From Flavobacterium ginsengisoli (GTDB lineage Bacteria > Bacteroidota > Bacteroidia > Flavobacteriales > Flavobacteriaceae): 64,000 nt of DNA. This document shows, piece by piece, positions 18,478 through 30,300 of this stretch. The first letter of the stretch is position 1. The number at the start of each line of letters is the position of its first letter. The notes under the pieces were generated by a model. The model saw nothing but the letters and a program-made list of their open reading frames with translations, searched no databases and was not told where the DNA came from. A program made the position numbers and the translations under genes. The stretch spans positions 2,861,001 to 2,925,000 of the forward strand of contig NZ_CP121110.1 of assembly GCF_029625315.1 (NCBI RefSeq), read 5' to 3'.

Positions 18478-20221
18478 TTACTTCTTCGTTTTATTAATAG
18501 CAAAGTCAAAATAGTTCAGATTAAAACCTCCTTTTTCAAATACAACTTTTACTTTGTTTGAACCCGATTTTAATGCTATATCAGATAAAATGACAGTCTT
18601 CCATTTATTGTCTCCAGCAGTTGCAGAAAGTGTAATTTCTTTAGATTTTATTCCATCAATTTCTACATACAATTTCCCTTCAGCTTTTTCGCTTGAATAA
18701 CGAATAGCAACATTATAATTTCCCTGTTTTGCATCAACGGTATATTGAATCCATTCTCCATCTTCGATAAATGAAACTTGATAACCGTTTGAATCTTTGT
18801 CTTTACAAGGCAAAATATCAACTCCGTCATTTCTCATGCTGTTGCCAAGATTCCATCTTTCATCTTTTCCGGTTACTGATCTATAATTTACAAAATCATT
18901 GTCGAAGTAAGCTTTTCCATTGGTTCCTAAATCATAGTACGTTGCGACAATTTTTCCTGGAACTGTATTCTTTTTGTATGGTTTTGTATCGTCTGTTTGC
19001 ACTTGTCTAAACATGGCATCTACAACATCTGGTTTAACGGTTACGTTTTCCATTTTATAATTGTCCGCTATTTTCATCAATGTTTTTTTAGCGAATTCTG
19101 GAGTTGGTTTTTGGCCGCCGTCTCTCCAATATTTCAAGAGAACATCATACTCTGGAATTTTAGTAACAGAGGCTACTCCTGCAATGTTGTCTATTTTTTT
19201 CATTGGCCAGAAAGCCCACCCAATATTGTTACTTTCAACTAAAGTCAAAACATCTTTGAACCAAACATTAGAGTTTTCTCCACTTTCTCCCATCCAAATT
19301 GGTACATTGTATTTCTCTCTGTAACCTAACATCGTTTCGATTGAAGCTTTGTCATTATAGTTCCAATATTTGTGAAAGCTTAAAGCTAGATTATCATCCC
19401 AAAGAGGAAAAATTCCGTTATAATTATTTCCCCAGCAATTTCCTTCAATAAAAATTAAATGATTTGTATCTACTTCACGAATGGCTTTTGTAACAGCAAC
19501 CATTAAATCTCTTAAAGGTCCGTTTGAATTTTCGTCGCAACCATTTTTGTTTGATCCGGTAAAATTCCAGTTTGGTTCGTTGATAATATCGTACGCTCCA
19601 ATCCAAGGATTATCTCTGTATCGAGAAGCCAGTTTTTTCCATAAAGCAATCATTTTTTTCTGATTGGTCTCACTTTGCCAAAGTCCAGGTTTTGTGGTAT
19701 CAAAATCTGAAATCGCGAGCATCATTTCCTTGTCCGCCAGGAGCTGCGTGTAAATCTAAAATCAAGTAAATTTTATTTTCGGCACACCACTTCAGTAAAT
19801 TATCTGTCATGGTGAAACCTTCTTCAATCCAAGTGATTTCTCCATTTTTCTCCTGCTCGATTGGCGGAGTATACAAATTGTAATGCATAGGAAGACGAAT
19901 AGAGTTGAATCCCCATTTTGCTAAAGAGTCAACATCTCGTTTCGTAATTCCGTTTGCTTTGTAGACCGCATAGAATTCTTTTGTTCCTTCTTCGCCAATA
20001 ACTTCCTGTATTTTTTGTCTAATTTGATATTGCGGACTAGCAAATGGTTGAGTCTGTAACATATAACCCTCTTGCACCATCCATCCACCAAGACCCAAAC
20101 CTCTTAAAAGAACATTTTTACCATTTCCATCTACTATTTTTTGTCCGTCTCTATGCAAAAAGCCTTGTGCCAAAGAGGCAATCGAAACAAAAAGCAACGA
20201 TGTTAAAAGTATTTTTTTCAT
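18478..20221 (-). CDS. GH5 glycoside hydrolase with C-terminal CBM6-like module (one frameshift)
   Basis: The corrected product has 580 residues: a signal peptide (cleaved after LAQ), a GH5 barrel (LLRGLGLGGWM, FNSIRLPMHYN, LDLHAAPGGQGNDA, acid/base Glu in YDIINEPNW, nucleophile Glu in WMGESGE), a linker around GGQKPTPEFAKKTL, and a C-terminal beta-sandwich of about 130 residues (GVDILPCKD, FIEDGEWIQYTVD, YNVAIRYSS, FNLNYFDF) typical of CBM6. One extra base at 19715-19720 (coding strand GCTGCG reads GCTCGCG) splits it after GGQGNDA. It probably cuts the glycan internally, but a specific subfamily cannot be assigned by eye. It lies 18 bases after the GH30 gene upstream. Confidence 0.88.
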
Positions 20222-20239
20222 ATAAAATAGTTTATCAGA

Positions 20240-21710
20240 TTATTTCCAAGTATAAGTCCCAACAGATCCTCCTTCAAGAGAAGTTGTAACCCATTTTCCA
20301 TTGAATTTAATATTGAAAGTTTCTGTTTCCGAACCATCATTTTCTACAATTAATACTTTAGAACCTGAAGGCGTAATGAAAGCAACATTCTGTAAGTTTC
20401 CTCCTGAGTTACTTTGTATTCTTGTTGATCCCATTGGAACAAATTTTGAAGCATGTGCAATAATGTAATACCCTACATTACGCTCAAAACTATCTCCTGA
20501 AGTTATAGTTATAGCACCTTTACACATATTACATCCGCCATCTGTATGAGGACCAAAACTTGAATTATTGGCTAGATTCCACTCTAATGCATTTTTACTG
20601 TAATTTCTCATCGATCCGATAATTACATTTCGAAGATGCCATTTTAAATCGCCATCAAATTTCCCATCAGAAGAAGTCCATTGTTCTGTAAAATATACGT
20701 TCTTAGTCGGATAAGAATTAAAAACGTTAGTTAAGGCACTAATATCTCCTGCGTATAAATGGAAAGCCGATCCGTCTACAAATGGAAATGCATCTGCATC
20801 TGCCAAAATTGCTTTTGGATAATTTGGGTTATCGCAGTTGTGGTCGTAAGCAATAATTTTTACGTTTAGATTTGTCGCTTTAAATGCTGGGCCTAAACTG
20901 TTTTTAATAAAAGCTCCCTGATCTGAGGCAGACATATACATACTTGGATTGTTTCCGTCATGCAAAGGTTCGTTTTGAGGAGTTACAGCATCGATTGTAA
21001 TTCCTTCTGCTTTCATCTGCTGAATATATTTTACAAAATATTTAGCGTATACATCATAATACTCTGTTTTCAGTTCTCCTCCTTTAAAACTAGCTACGTC
21101 TTTCATCCAAATCGGTGCAGACCAAGGTGTTGCCAAGATTAAAATCTTTGGATTTATGACTAAAATTTCTTTTAGCATAGCAATTAGAGTTTTGTCTTTT
21201 TCTAAACTAAATTTTTCTAGGTTTAAATCTGTTTCGCCAGCGAGCAAGATCGTCGTAAGTAAACGGTGTTGCATTTAAATCTGAAGCTCCAATACTGATT
21301 CTTATGTAGCTAACTCCAATTGAATTTGCGCCAGAACCAAACAGTTCCTGCAAAAGAGCCGTTCTTTTAGTCGCGTTTAGCTGGTTTATAACCTCCACAC
21401 TTCCTCCTGTTAAAGTATATCCAAAACCATCAATGGTCTGATATTTTTGATTGGCATTTACTTCAATATTAGCATAAGTATTTGTTGTTGTACCAAAACC
21501 CAATATTCCCGATTGTTTTGCCAATAAAACAGTCTGATTGCCTTTTGTTAGCCAAAAATCAACATCGTTTGTAACTACTACTGGAGGTGTCACTGGAGGA
21601 TCTACAGGCGGATTTTCTACTGGATCACTTGAAGAAGAACATTTTACTTGAGCCAATACGGCTGCCATAAAGAAAAATGCTTTTATGGTATTTTTTAAAT
21701 TGAATTTCAT
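20240..21710 (-). CDS. GH30 lipoprotein, beta-glucanase type A (second of pair, one frameshift)
   Basis: The corrected product has 489 residues with lipidated Cys24 in AQVKCSSSS and a Pro-rich linker (PPVDPPVTPPVVV) that would hold the enzyme away from the membrane. The GH30 barrel carries Glu247 in TPQNEPLH and Glu342 in YFTEQW, with the CxxC pair GGCNMCKG also found in the gene at 16056-17480, its clear paralogue. One extra base at 21240-21245 (coding GCTGCT reads GCTCGCT) breaks the frame at DDLAAGETD. The lipoprotein signal with Ser-rich start suggests a surface position. It is preceded by only nine bases from the next GH30 gene. Confidence 0.88.
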
Positions 21711-21719
21711 TTTTTGCGG

Positions 21720-23189
21720 TTATTTAGTTAGCTGACAATTAATAAACAATTGTCTGTATAGCGTGTGCGGAATTGTAATTGTTGTTTTTTCTGTTTGATT
21801 TTCTAAAGAATAAACAATCTCTTTTTCAGATTGATTCATCACTACAGTAATCAATTGTCCGTCAGAATTTTTAAAAGATGTGCTTAATAAAGATTTGTCG
21901 CTTATGGTTTCAAGTACTCTTTTTGCATTGGGTCTAATGAATTTTGAAAAATGCCCAATATAGTAGTACATTGGCGTATAAATTAACTCATCTTTTGTTA
22001 TGTCGGCATGAATAGGCGCAAAACAGAAATTTCCAACATGATTTGGTCCTCCTTTTTGATCTAGAAGAATATTCCAATCTGTCCAACCAACAGTTCCGTT
22101 ATTAAAATCATTAATTATATTAATTCCGTAACGCTCTGCATTTCCCCAAAATTGATATTTTGTAGCATCAAATTTTTCAATACAGCCTTCTGTAAAAAGA
22201 AGATTTTTATTTGGAAAAGCTTCATGAACTTTTGCAACAGATTCGAATTGAGGTGGCCCTCCATTCCAAGTTTCATACCAGTGAAATCCAATTCCCCAAG
22301 CATATTTAGAAACTTCAGGATCTGAGAAAACAAGATTGGCTCTTTTGATTAACATATCTCCTCGATTATGATCCCAAATAATAACGTTTTTAGCCCCCAA
22401 TCCTTCTTTTTCTAAAGTTGGCCCAAGGTAATTTTTAAGAAAATCTCTTTCTGCTTCTGGAGTATAAATACAAGATTCCCAACTTTGTTTGGCCATTGGT
22501 TCGTTTTGAACTGTCAATCCCCAAATTGGAATTCCTTCTTTTTCGTACTCTTTTATAAACTTCGTATAATATAGTGCCCAAGCTGGAGCAAATTCAGGCA
22601 ACAAAACGCCGCCGTGCAAAATATCATTATTGTCTTTCATGAAAGCTGGGGGACTCCATGGACTAACAAATAAGGTTAGTTTTCCGCCGGCTGTTTTAAT
22701 TGCTTTTTTAATTAGTGGAATTCTATATTTGCGATCGTGGTTTATATTAAAAGTCTTTAGTTCTTTGTCTCCTTCAGCAACATATGTATAGCTATCACTG
22801 CTGAAATCACAGCTGTGAATGTTTGTTCTAGCCAAAGTATACCCAATACCTTTGTTTTTATCGTAATAAGCAGTTAAAAATTCCTGTTGTTTTTTAGGCG
22901 ATAATTTTGCAAAAACTTCTGCACTTGCATCTGTAATTGCTCCTCCTATTCCGAGAAAGGTTTGGTCTGTTTTTCCAGTATTTACAATAATAGATACTGT
23001 TGATGTTTTTTGTTGTGTAGTGTTGTTTTTCGAAATAAAATCATTTGACAATGATAATTTCAAATTGGTATTTTCGGCAGTAGTATAAACCTTTATTTTA
23101 CTGTTTTTTTGAGCTGTTATTTTTGGGGTAAAACAGCTTAATTGTATTAGAACAAAGGCTGATAAAAATATTTGTGAGGTAACTTTCAT
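21720..23189 (-). CDS. GH30 lipoprotein, glucosylceramidase-like type B (first of pair)
   Basis: This 489-residue protein has a probable lipidated Cys19 in LIQLSCF. The GH30 barrel shows FLGIGGAITDASAEVFAKL, ARTNIHSCDFSSDSYTY, VSPWSPPAFMKDN, acid/base Glu230 in VQNEPMAKQ, GFHWYETW and nucleophile Glu334 in FTEGCIEKF. These words follow the branch containing human glucocerebrosidase and flavobacterial exo-beta-1,6-glucosidases (GH30 subfamily 1), so it may trim beta-1,6-linked glucose. It is a close paralogue of the next gene upstream (23281-24735) and likely arose by tandem duplication. Confidence 0.88.
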   Translation of the reverse strand: MKVTSQIFLSAFVLIQLSCFTPKITAQKNSKIKVYTTAENTNLKLSLSNDFISKNNTTQQKTSTVSIIVNTGKTDQTFLGIGGAITDASAEVFAKLSPKKQQEFLTAYYDKNKGIGYTLARTNIHSCDFSSDSYTYVAEGDKELKTFNINHDRKYRIPLIKKAIKTAGGKLTLFVSPWSPPAFMKDNNDILHGGVLLPEFAPAWALYYTKFIKEYEKEGIPIWGLTVQNEPMAKQSWESCIYTPEAERDFLKNYLGPTLEKEGLGAKNVIIWDHNRGDMLIKRANLVFSDPEVSKYAWGIGFHWYETWNGGPPQFESVAKVHEAFPNKNLLFTEGCIEKFDATKYQFWGNAERYGINIINDFNNGTVGWTDWNILLDQKGGPNHVGNFCFAPIHADITKDELIYTPMYYYIGHFSKFIRPNAKRVLETISDKSLLSTSFKNSDGQLITVVMNQSEKEIVYSLENQTEKTTITIPHTLYRQLFINCQLTK

Positions 23190-23280
23190 GTTGCTTAAAT
23201 AATCGTTTTAAAATTAAAAGCAAGAGAAGACTAAAATGGATGATTCAAATTAGTCCTCTTCATTACTTTACTGCAAAATA

Positions 23281-24735
23281 TTAATAAACAAGTGTTTGTA
23301 TAGCATGTGACGGAATTTTCACTTCTGCCTTTTTATCACCAATAATTAAATTGTATGTAAGATCATTGGCTGATTGGTTCATGACAATAGTTGCCATTGT
23401 TCCGTCAGCATTTAAAAAAGATGTGCTTAATAATGCGCTTTTACTTGCAGCTGTACTTACACGAACTGCATTTAAGCGAATGAACTTTGAAAAGTGTCCA
23501 ATGTAATAATAAGATGGAGTGTAAATTAATTCTCCAGTTGTTGTATCTGCATGAATTGGTGCGAAACAGAAATTTCCAACATGATTTGGACCTCCATTCT
23601 GGTCTAGAAGAATATTCCAGTCTGTCCAAGCCACGGTTCCGTTATTAAAATCATTAATCATGTTAATTCCGTAACGCTCAGCATTACCCCAAAATTGATA
23701 TTTTGATGCATCAAATTTTTCGATACAACCTTCCGTAAACATCAGTTTTTTGTCTGGATAAGCTTCATTTACTTTCCCTACGTTATCAAACATTGGTGCA
23801 CCGCCAGACCAAGTTTCGTACCAGTGAAATCCCATTCCCCAAACATATTTTGATGCTTCAGGATCTGAGTAAATTACATTGGCGCGATAATTCATCAAAT
23901 CACGGTTATGATCCCAAACGATAATTTTTTTATCTCCAAGATTTTCTTTTTTCAAAGTTGGCCCAAGATAATTTTTGATAAAATCTCTCTCAGCTTCAGC
24001 TGTATAAATACAAGACTCCCAAGTCTGAACCGCCATTGGTTCATTTTGAGTAGAAGTTCCCCAAATCGGAATGCCTTCTTTTTCGTAAGCTTTAATAAAT
24101 TTTACATAAAAATTAGCCCAAGTTTGGTAGTATTCAGGAAGTAAAGTTCCTCCTTTTAATACATTCTTATTGCTTTTCATAAAAGCATTTGGTGACCAAG
24201 GCGCAACATAAGTTGTCAATTTTCCACCAGCTTTTTGAATGGCTTGTTTGATTAAAGGAATTCGATATTGTCTATCGTGATCAATAGAAAAAGTTTTCAG
24301 ATCTTTATCTCCTTCTTCGATATAAGAATAGCTTCCACTGCTAAAATCAGAACTTTGAATTGTTGTTCTTAGCAAAGAATAGCCTATACCTTTTTGCTGA
24401 TCGTAGTAAGCATTTAAAAATTCTGCTTGTTTTTCTTTTGAAAGTTTAGCAAATATTTCGGCACTAGCATCTGTGATAGCCCCTCCGATTCCCATAAAAG
24501 TCTGAAACTTTTTAGATGGTTGGACAAAAATAGAATTTTCGGTTTCTAGAGGTTGTTTTGCGGCAGAAAAAGTCAAATTATCTGTAGTAGTTAATCGTAA
24601 CTTAGAGTTTTCTGCAGTAGTATAAACGGTTATTTTTTTACCGTCGGTTGTGAACTCTTTTTTTGTTTTTGGCTGTTGTGCAAAAGCCGCAACAGAAAAC
24701 AAAAGGCATATAATTTTTAGACTATTTTTTTTCAT
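23281..24735 (-). CDS. GH30 enzyme, glucosylceramidase-like type B (second of pair)
   Basis: The 484-residue enzyme has a type I signal peptide (cleaved after AFAQ) instead of a lipobox, so unlike its paralogue at 21720-23189 it should be soluble in the periplasm or secreted. Catalytic Glu232 is in TQNEPMAVQ and Glu335 in FTEGCIEKF; FMGIGGAITDASAEIFAKL and GMGFHWYETW are shared with the paralogue. Different localisation of two near-identical catalytic domains suggests division of labour between compartments, which is inference. It is separated from the surface lipoprotein gene by a terminator-like hairpin. Confidence 0.88.
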   Translation of the reverse strand: MKKNSLKIICLLFSVAAFAQQPKTKKEFTTDGKKITVYTTAENSKLRLTTTDNLTFSAAKQPLETENSIFVQPSKKFQTFMGIGGAITDASAEIFAKLSKEKQAEFLNAYYDQQKGIGYSLLRTTIQSSDFSSGSYSYIEEGDKDLKTFSIDHDRQYRIPLIKQAIQKAGGKLTTYVAPWSPNAFMKSNKNVLKGGTLLPEYYQTWANFYVKFIKAYEKEGIPIWGTSTQNEPMAVQTWESCIYTAEAERDFIKNYLGPTLKKENLGDKKIIVWDHNRDLMNYRANVIYSDPEASKYVWGMGFHWYETWSGGAPMFDNVGKVNEAYPDKKLMFTEGCIEKFDASKYQFWGNAERYGINMINDFNNGTVAWTDWNILLDQNGGPNHVGNFCFAPIHADTTTGELIYTPSYYYIGHFSKFIRLNAVRVSTAASKSALLSTSFLNADGTMATIVMNQSANDLTYNLIIGDKKAEVKIPSHAIQTLVY

Positions 24736-24812
24736 TCGCTTCTAATTATAATGTTTTTAAATTGAAGTTTAGAAGAAATCAAAAAAATGAGTTCTACCAT
24801 TGAAGGATTTAA

Positions 24813-24848
24813 AAAATAGCCCATACTCATAATGATTATGGGCTATTT
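24813..24848 (-). terminator. hairpin terminator or attenuator inside the PUL
   Basis: Twelve-base arms (AAATAGCCCATA and its complement) flank a 12-base loop, with a U run on the leftward transcript. It lies between the surface lipoprotein gene and the first GH30 gene, with no promoter apparent after it. It may lower enzyme expression relative to susCD. Confidence 0.75.
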
Positions 24849-24856
24849 ACAACCAA

Positions 24857-24880
24857 ACTTAAACTTAAACTTAAACTTAA
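24857..24880. repeat. tandem hexamer repeat
   Basis: Four perfect copies of ACTTAA are followed by a partial copy. They lie between the lipoprotein stop and the attenuator hairpin. Confidence 0.7.
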
Positions 24881-24891
24881 CTTAATCTTTA

Positions 24892-25774
24892 TTATTTTGC
24901 TCTCATTTCAATTCTTCCAATTGTAATTCCATCTTTTGTAAACTTATTACCACTACCACCACTTCTGATAACTAAATAAATTTTACCTGTTGTGTCGAAT
25001 TTAACTACATTAGAAACTGAAGCCGTTCTGTCATTTTTAACACATCCAACAATTGACAGTCTTCCTAAAAATGCACTTTTAGCACAACCATCCCAAGTAC
25101 TCAATCCCATAACTTTGTTGTCTTTGTACTCAACACCATCTACAGGGACTGTTTTACCAGCATATACTTCAAACCAAGTTTCGTCAGATCCGCTTGGAGA
25201 TGAAACCAACATATCAATTGTATATTCTTTATCTTTTACAACATCAATTGCTTGGTAGATACCTTCTTGTGCACCTCCTCCAGCAGAGTGAATTGTTGCG
25301 CTTCCAGTTTCAAAAGACCAAAAAGCAGCCCCAGTCGGACTTAATTTTGCAGATGTCCATTGTGCAATGTCAGCAAGCATTATTAAAGAAACCGCCTTTT
25401 ACTAAATTAGGTTTCGCTGGATCAGAAGTTTCTACTACAATTGGATGAGACACATCTGCACTTGCTCCTCCTGCTCCAACTGCAATATGTTTAACAGTGT
25501 AAGTACCTGCATCTGGCAACACAATTTTTTCAGTCATTTTCCCTAAGTAAGGCCCATATCCAATATCCCAATAAGAATCAATAACTCCTTTTATTTGAGA
25601 TGTTAGCATATAGGTGTTTACTTCTCCTGCAACAGGTGTTATGGTAAACGAAGGATCAACATTTGTAGCCAAAAGAGGGTTCTCATTAACTTCTTCGCTA
25701 CAGCTGTTTAGTGTTCCTAATGCTAAAATTAGCATTAGGTATACACTTTTTCTAAAATATATATTTAGGTTCAT
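24892..25774 (-). CDS. PUL surface lipoprotein, PKD-like plus C-terminal sandwich (one frameshift)
   Basis: The corrected product has 293 residues, with lipidated Cys25 in TLNSCSEEVNEN. The acidic residues right after the Cys fit the surface-export rule for Bacteroidota lipoproteins. A PKD-like beta domain (about 40-115; LPDAGTYTVKHIAVGAGG) precedes a C-terminal domain of about 160 residues (AAFWSFETG, DETWFEVYAGKTVP, GKIYLVIRSGGSG) that resembles a carbohydrate-binding sandwich. An extra base at 25373-25378 turns coding GCTGCT into GCTTGCT at NNAADIAQW. Its position right after susD marks it as the surface glycan-binding protein of the PUL; binding itself is inferred. Confidence 0.8.
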
Positions 25775-25803
25775 TTCTTTTTATTTTGGTTAATTAGTAA
25801 ATA

Positions 25804-27313
25804 CTATTGGTAATTAGGATTTTGTTTTAATTTAGTACCGTTAAGTTCTGTGTACGGAATTGGGAAAATCTCATCTGTTCCAGCATCAAAACCTCTATCA
25901 GATAAAGCTGCTGCTGCATCTCCCCATCTTACTAAATCAAAGAATCTATGTCCTTCACCCGCTAACTCCATTCTTCTTTCGTGCTTAATAGTCGCTAATG
26001 TTACAGGAACAGGAGTTAATCCGGCTCTTTTTCTAACCGCATCAAGTAAAGCTTGTGCTCTTGTTCCAGATCCTAACGCTTCTGCTTCCATTAAGTAAGT
26101 ATCTGCAAGTCTGATTACATAAGAGTTTTGTTTGTAGTTCAACTCTGAGTTACCTCCACCTGTACTAACATCTGTCTGTCTTGGAAGATATTTGTTCAAG
26201 AAATATCCAGTGTCTTGGTAAGCTGGAATATAATCTGCTTTTCCTGCTTGCTTTTAATGCTTTTAAATCAAGAATTGTAGCATCCTTACGTGGATCACCT
26301 TGCATTGCATCATATAATTTTTGAGTTGCAACGTTAAATGCCCATCCTGCTGGAAGATCTGGAGCATCAGAACCTTTTGGTCTAGAATACCCTCTTGGTC
26401 CAACCATGATGTTTAAAGAGTTTCCTTCATCTTTACCTTGTCCCCAGAATGTCCAATCAGAGTTACCAGCACTACTGTGAGATACTTCAATTAATGATTC
26501 TGCGTTAAATTTGTTTGATGTAATCCATAAATCGCTAAAGTGATCTAACAATTTATTACCGTATTGGTTCACTCCTCCAGGAGTACCGTTTACTTCTGCT
26601 AAAACAGCTGCTGCCTGAGGGTTTTTACCTTCAAACAAATACACTTTTCCTAAAAGCGCTTGAGCAGCTCCTTTGTTAAATCTTCCAGCCTCAGTTTTTG
26701 CATCCACTTTATTTGGTAAAGCGACAATAGCTTCTGTCAAATCTTTTTCTATTTGAGCATAAATTACCTCTGGAGCAACTTGCTCAGGATTATAAATTGT
26801 TTCTGTAGTTAACGGCTCTAAAACTAATGCAAGGTTTTTGAACAGTCTTACTAAATTGAAATAGTAAAATGCACGTAAAGTTTTAGCTTCAGTCGCAAAT
26901 CTGCTTCTTACTCCATCATTCATTGAAGCTGCTGGTAATTTAGCGATCAACATATTTGCTCTAGAAATACCTTGGTAATGATCGCTCCAATAGCTACCTG
27001 GAATAGTAATTGAAGTAAGTGAGTGTGTAGAGAAATTCTGGATTCCGGTTCCATCTGTAGAACTACCTCCACCAGCATAAAAATCATCAGAACCAGCATT
27101 TAGCATCGCTACTAAGTTTTCAAAACCTCCTGTGTTTTTTCTCAACGGATCGTAAACTCCAATTAAAGCCGCATAGCATTGTTGCTCATTAGAAAAATAG
27201 GTACTTGTATCGAATTTTCCTTTTGGATCGATAGTCACAAAATCTTCAGAGCAAGATCCTAGAACAGCCATTGCCACGGCTACATATATATATTTAAATT
27301 TTATCGTTTTCAT
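25804..27313 (-). CDS. susD: SusD/RagB-family glycan-binding lipoprotein (one frameshift)
   Basis: The corrected product has 502 residues with lipidated Cys21 in VLGSCSEDF, again followed by acidic residues typical of surface lipoproteins. The SusD N-terminal region (STYFSNEQQCYAALIGVYDPLRK), helical TPR-like segments (TLRAFYYFNLVRLFKN) and the C-terminal SusD end (RRMELAGEGHRFFDLVRWGDA, FPIPYTELNGTKLKQNPNY) are all present. One extra base at 26246-26251 changes coding GCAGCA to GCAAGCA within LKAAGKADYI. It caps the SusC channel at the cell surface and hands over oligosaccharides. It starts 14 bases after susC. Confidence 0.93.
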
Positions 27314-27327
27314 GATTCTTTAATTTA

Positions 27328-30300
27328 TTAAAATTGAACGTTAGCTCCAAACAGAATAGATCTTGCTTGCGGATAAACTCCTTTATCTATACCAAAAACT
27401 TGACCTCCAATTTCTGGATCATATCCAGTGTATTTTGTAAAAGTGATTAGGTTTTCTCCTGTTAGGTAAAAACGTAATTTATCTGCTCCAATTTTAGATG
27501 ATAAACTAGCTGGCATTGTGTAACCAAGAGTTACAACTTTTAGACGCAAATAGTTTCCATTTTCAAGATAAAAATCAGACATGTTAGTGTAATTTTTATT
27601 TGGATCATTATTTGTTAATCTTGGATAATCGTTTGAAGTTCCTTCTCCAACCCAACGCTCTAAAACTTTAGTTTGATAGTTTGCATTAAGTACATCTAGT
27701 CTTCTTAAACCTTGGAAGATTTTGCTTCCTGCAGCACCTTGAGTAAATGCCATAAAGTCAAAGTTTTTGTAATCTAAGTTTACTGTAAAACCAAAAGTAT
27801 ATTTAGGAATATTTGTTCCTAAGAATTGTTTATCGTCATCAGTAATTTTTCCATCTCCATTAGAATCTACCCAGCGGAAATCTCCAGGTCTAGCATTTGG
27901 TTGCATTAAAGCTCCATCTGCATTTTTATAAGCGGCAACTTCAGCTTCATTTTGGAAGATTCCAGCTGTTTTAAATCCGTAGAATTCGTTAAATGAGTGT
28001 CCAACTTGTGTTCTAGTTACAGGTCCCATAGATTGGAAAGTAGCATCTCCAACAATGAAATTAGTAGATGAACCTACGTAAGTAATTTCGTTTTTCAAGT
28101 AAGCAAAATTCGCATTAACACCTAAATTAAAATCTCCAAGTCTTTTCTTGTATCCTAATTCAACCTCAAAACCTTTATTATCCATATCTGCAATATTTGC
28201 AGAAGGCGCATCAACTACTCCAACGTATCCAGGAATTACAATATTTCTTAAGATTCCTTTTGTTGTTTTTTTGTAGTAATCAAGTGTAAGAGTAAAATCA
28301 TTAAATAATTTTGCATCAAGACCTACAGTTGTTTGAGATGTTTCTTCCCATCCTAAGTTTGCATTAGGCAAAGTAGAGTTTCCGTAACCTGTAGTAATGT
28401 CTCCTGTATTTCCAACAGCATAATTGTAACCTCCAACAACCAACGCTCTATATTTAAAATCATCAATGTTATCGTTACCTACAACTCCGTAACCTCCACG
28501 TAATTTTAATGTATTAACTACATTGTTTTCTTTCCAGAAGCCTTCTTTAGAAAGTACCCATCCTAGAGAGAATGAAGGGAAAACTCCCCATTTTTTGTTT
28601 TCACCAAAACGAGTTGATCCATCACGACGAACGATTCCTGTGAAAAGATATTTCTCCATGTAGTCGTAGTTAGCACGTAAGAACAATGAAGCCAATTTGT
28701 GTTCTACTTTATCGCTTGTTCTAGTTGATCTGTCAGATTGAGGAACATCAAAATTCCAAGAAGCATCTTTGTAGCTTGTAATTGGAAGACCAAACATTGT
28801 CGTTCCGATAGTAGTTCCAATATTTTCAACATAAGCTCCTTGTCCAGCTAAAACACTAACGTTATGATCTCCAAATTTGTTAGCATAAGATAAAGTATTC
28901 TCAAGAGTCCAAGAAAGCGCTTTTTCGTTGTTTTGATTATAGTTATTTCTATCAGCTTTCATGTTTGGGTTTAAGAAGTTAACCGGAGTAAACATTTCAT
29001 TACCCCAATATGCTAACTTACCACCAAGTGTTGTTCTAAATTTTAAATGACTTGTAATGTTAGCCTCTAAGTAAGCATTACCAACAAAATCATCTGACCA
29101 ATCATATCCTCCTAATCTAGTTTGAGTATATGCTAAAGGGTTTGTCATTTCTTGTTGCACTAAAGAAGATATTCCGTAAGGATTACCGTTTGCATCTCTA
29201 ATAACATTCGGGTTTGTATAGTAACCTGTATTTGCAACAGCAGGATCAGTAACCACTAATGGAGTAAGCGGATCTAAATTAACTGCTGAACTTAAAGGTC
29301 CTCCAAACTCACTGTTTACGTTACCAATACCTTTAGTTTTTTGGTGTGTATATCCAAAAGTCTGTCCGAAAGTAAAGTAATCAGAAATTTTGTGTGTTGA
29401 GTTTAATCTGAAGTTTTTCTTTGTATAATTAGAAATATCAGTAGTAACGATACCTTCTTGATCTTGAATTCCGAATGAAGCGTAGAAAGTAGATTTTTCA
29501 CCACCGCCACTAATGCTTAACTCGTGTGTGTATCTGAAAGCAGAGTCATTAAAAATTGCATCTTGCCAGTCTGTACCTTTACCAAAAGAAGCTGGATTTG
29601 CATATTTAATACCACCACCATCATTTAAAGATTTTTCATTCATAAGAGTTGCATACTGAGTAGCATTCAACATATTTAATCTTCTAGCTGGAGCAGAGAT
29701 ACCTGCAAAACCATTATAGTTTACAGAAATTTTCCCTGATTTTCCTTTTTTAGTAGTAACTAAGATAACCCCAGTAGCCGCACGAGTACCGTAGATTGCA
29801 GCAGAAGCGAGCATCTTTAAGTACCTCGATAGATTCAATATCAGATTGATTAATAAAACCAACTGCACCAGCATCTACAGCAATTCCGTCAACTACCCAT
29901 AAAGGATCATTTCCACCTTCTCTAAAGGTAGTTATACCTCTTACACGAACTTTTGAAGCTGCACCCGGCTGTCCAGAAGTAGTCGCAACAGAAACCCCCG
30001 CTACTCTACCTTGCAAAGACTGTTCAACACGTCCGTTTGGCACTTTTTCAAGATCAGTTGCTTTTACACTAGAGATTGCACCAGTTACAACAGATTTCTT
30101 TTGAGTACCATATCCAACAACCACAACTTCATTTAAAGTTTGTGATTCTGGTTTCAACTGAATAGTAATTTTTGTTCTACCATTTACTGCTTCTGTTACT
30201 GTAGTGTAACCAATAAACGTAATTGTTAATGATCCATTTGAAGGTACCTGCATCTGGAATTTTCCGTCAAAATCTGACGCAGTAGATTTAGTAGTACCTT

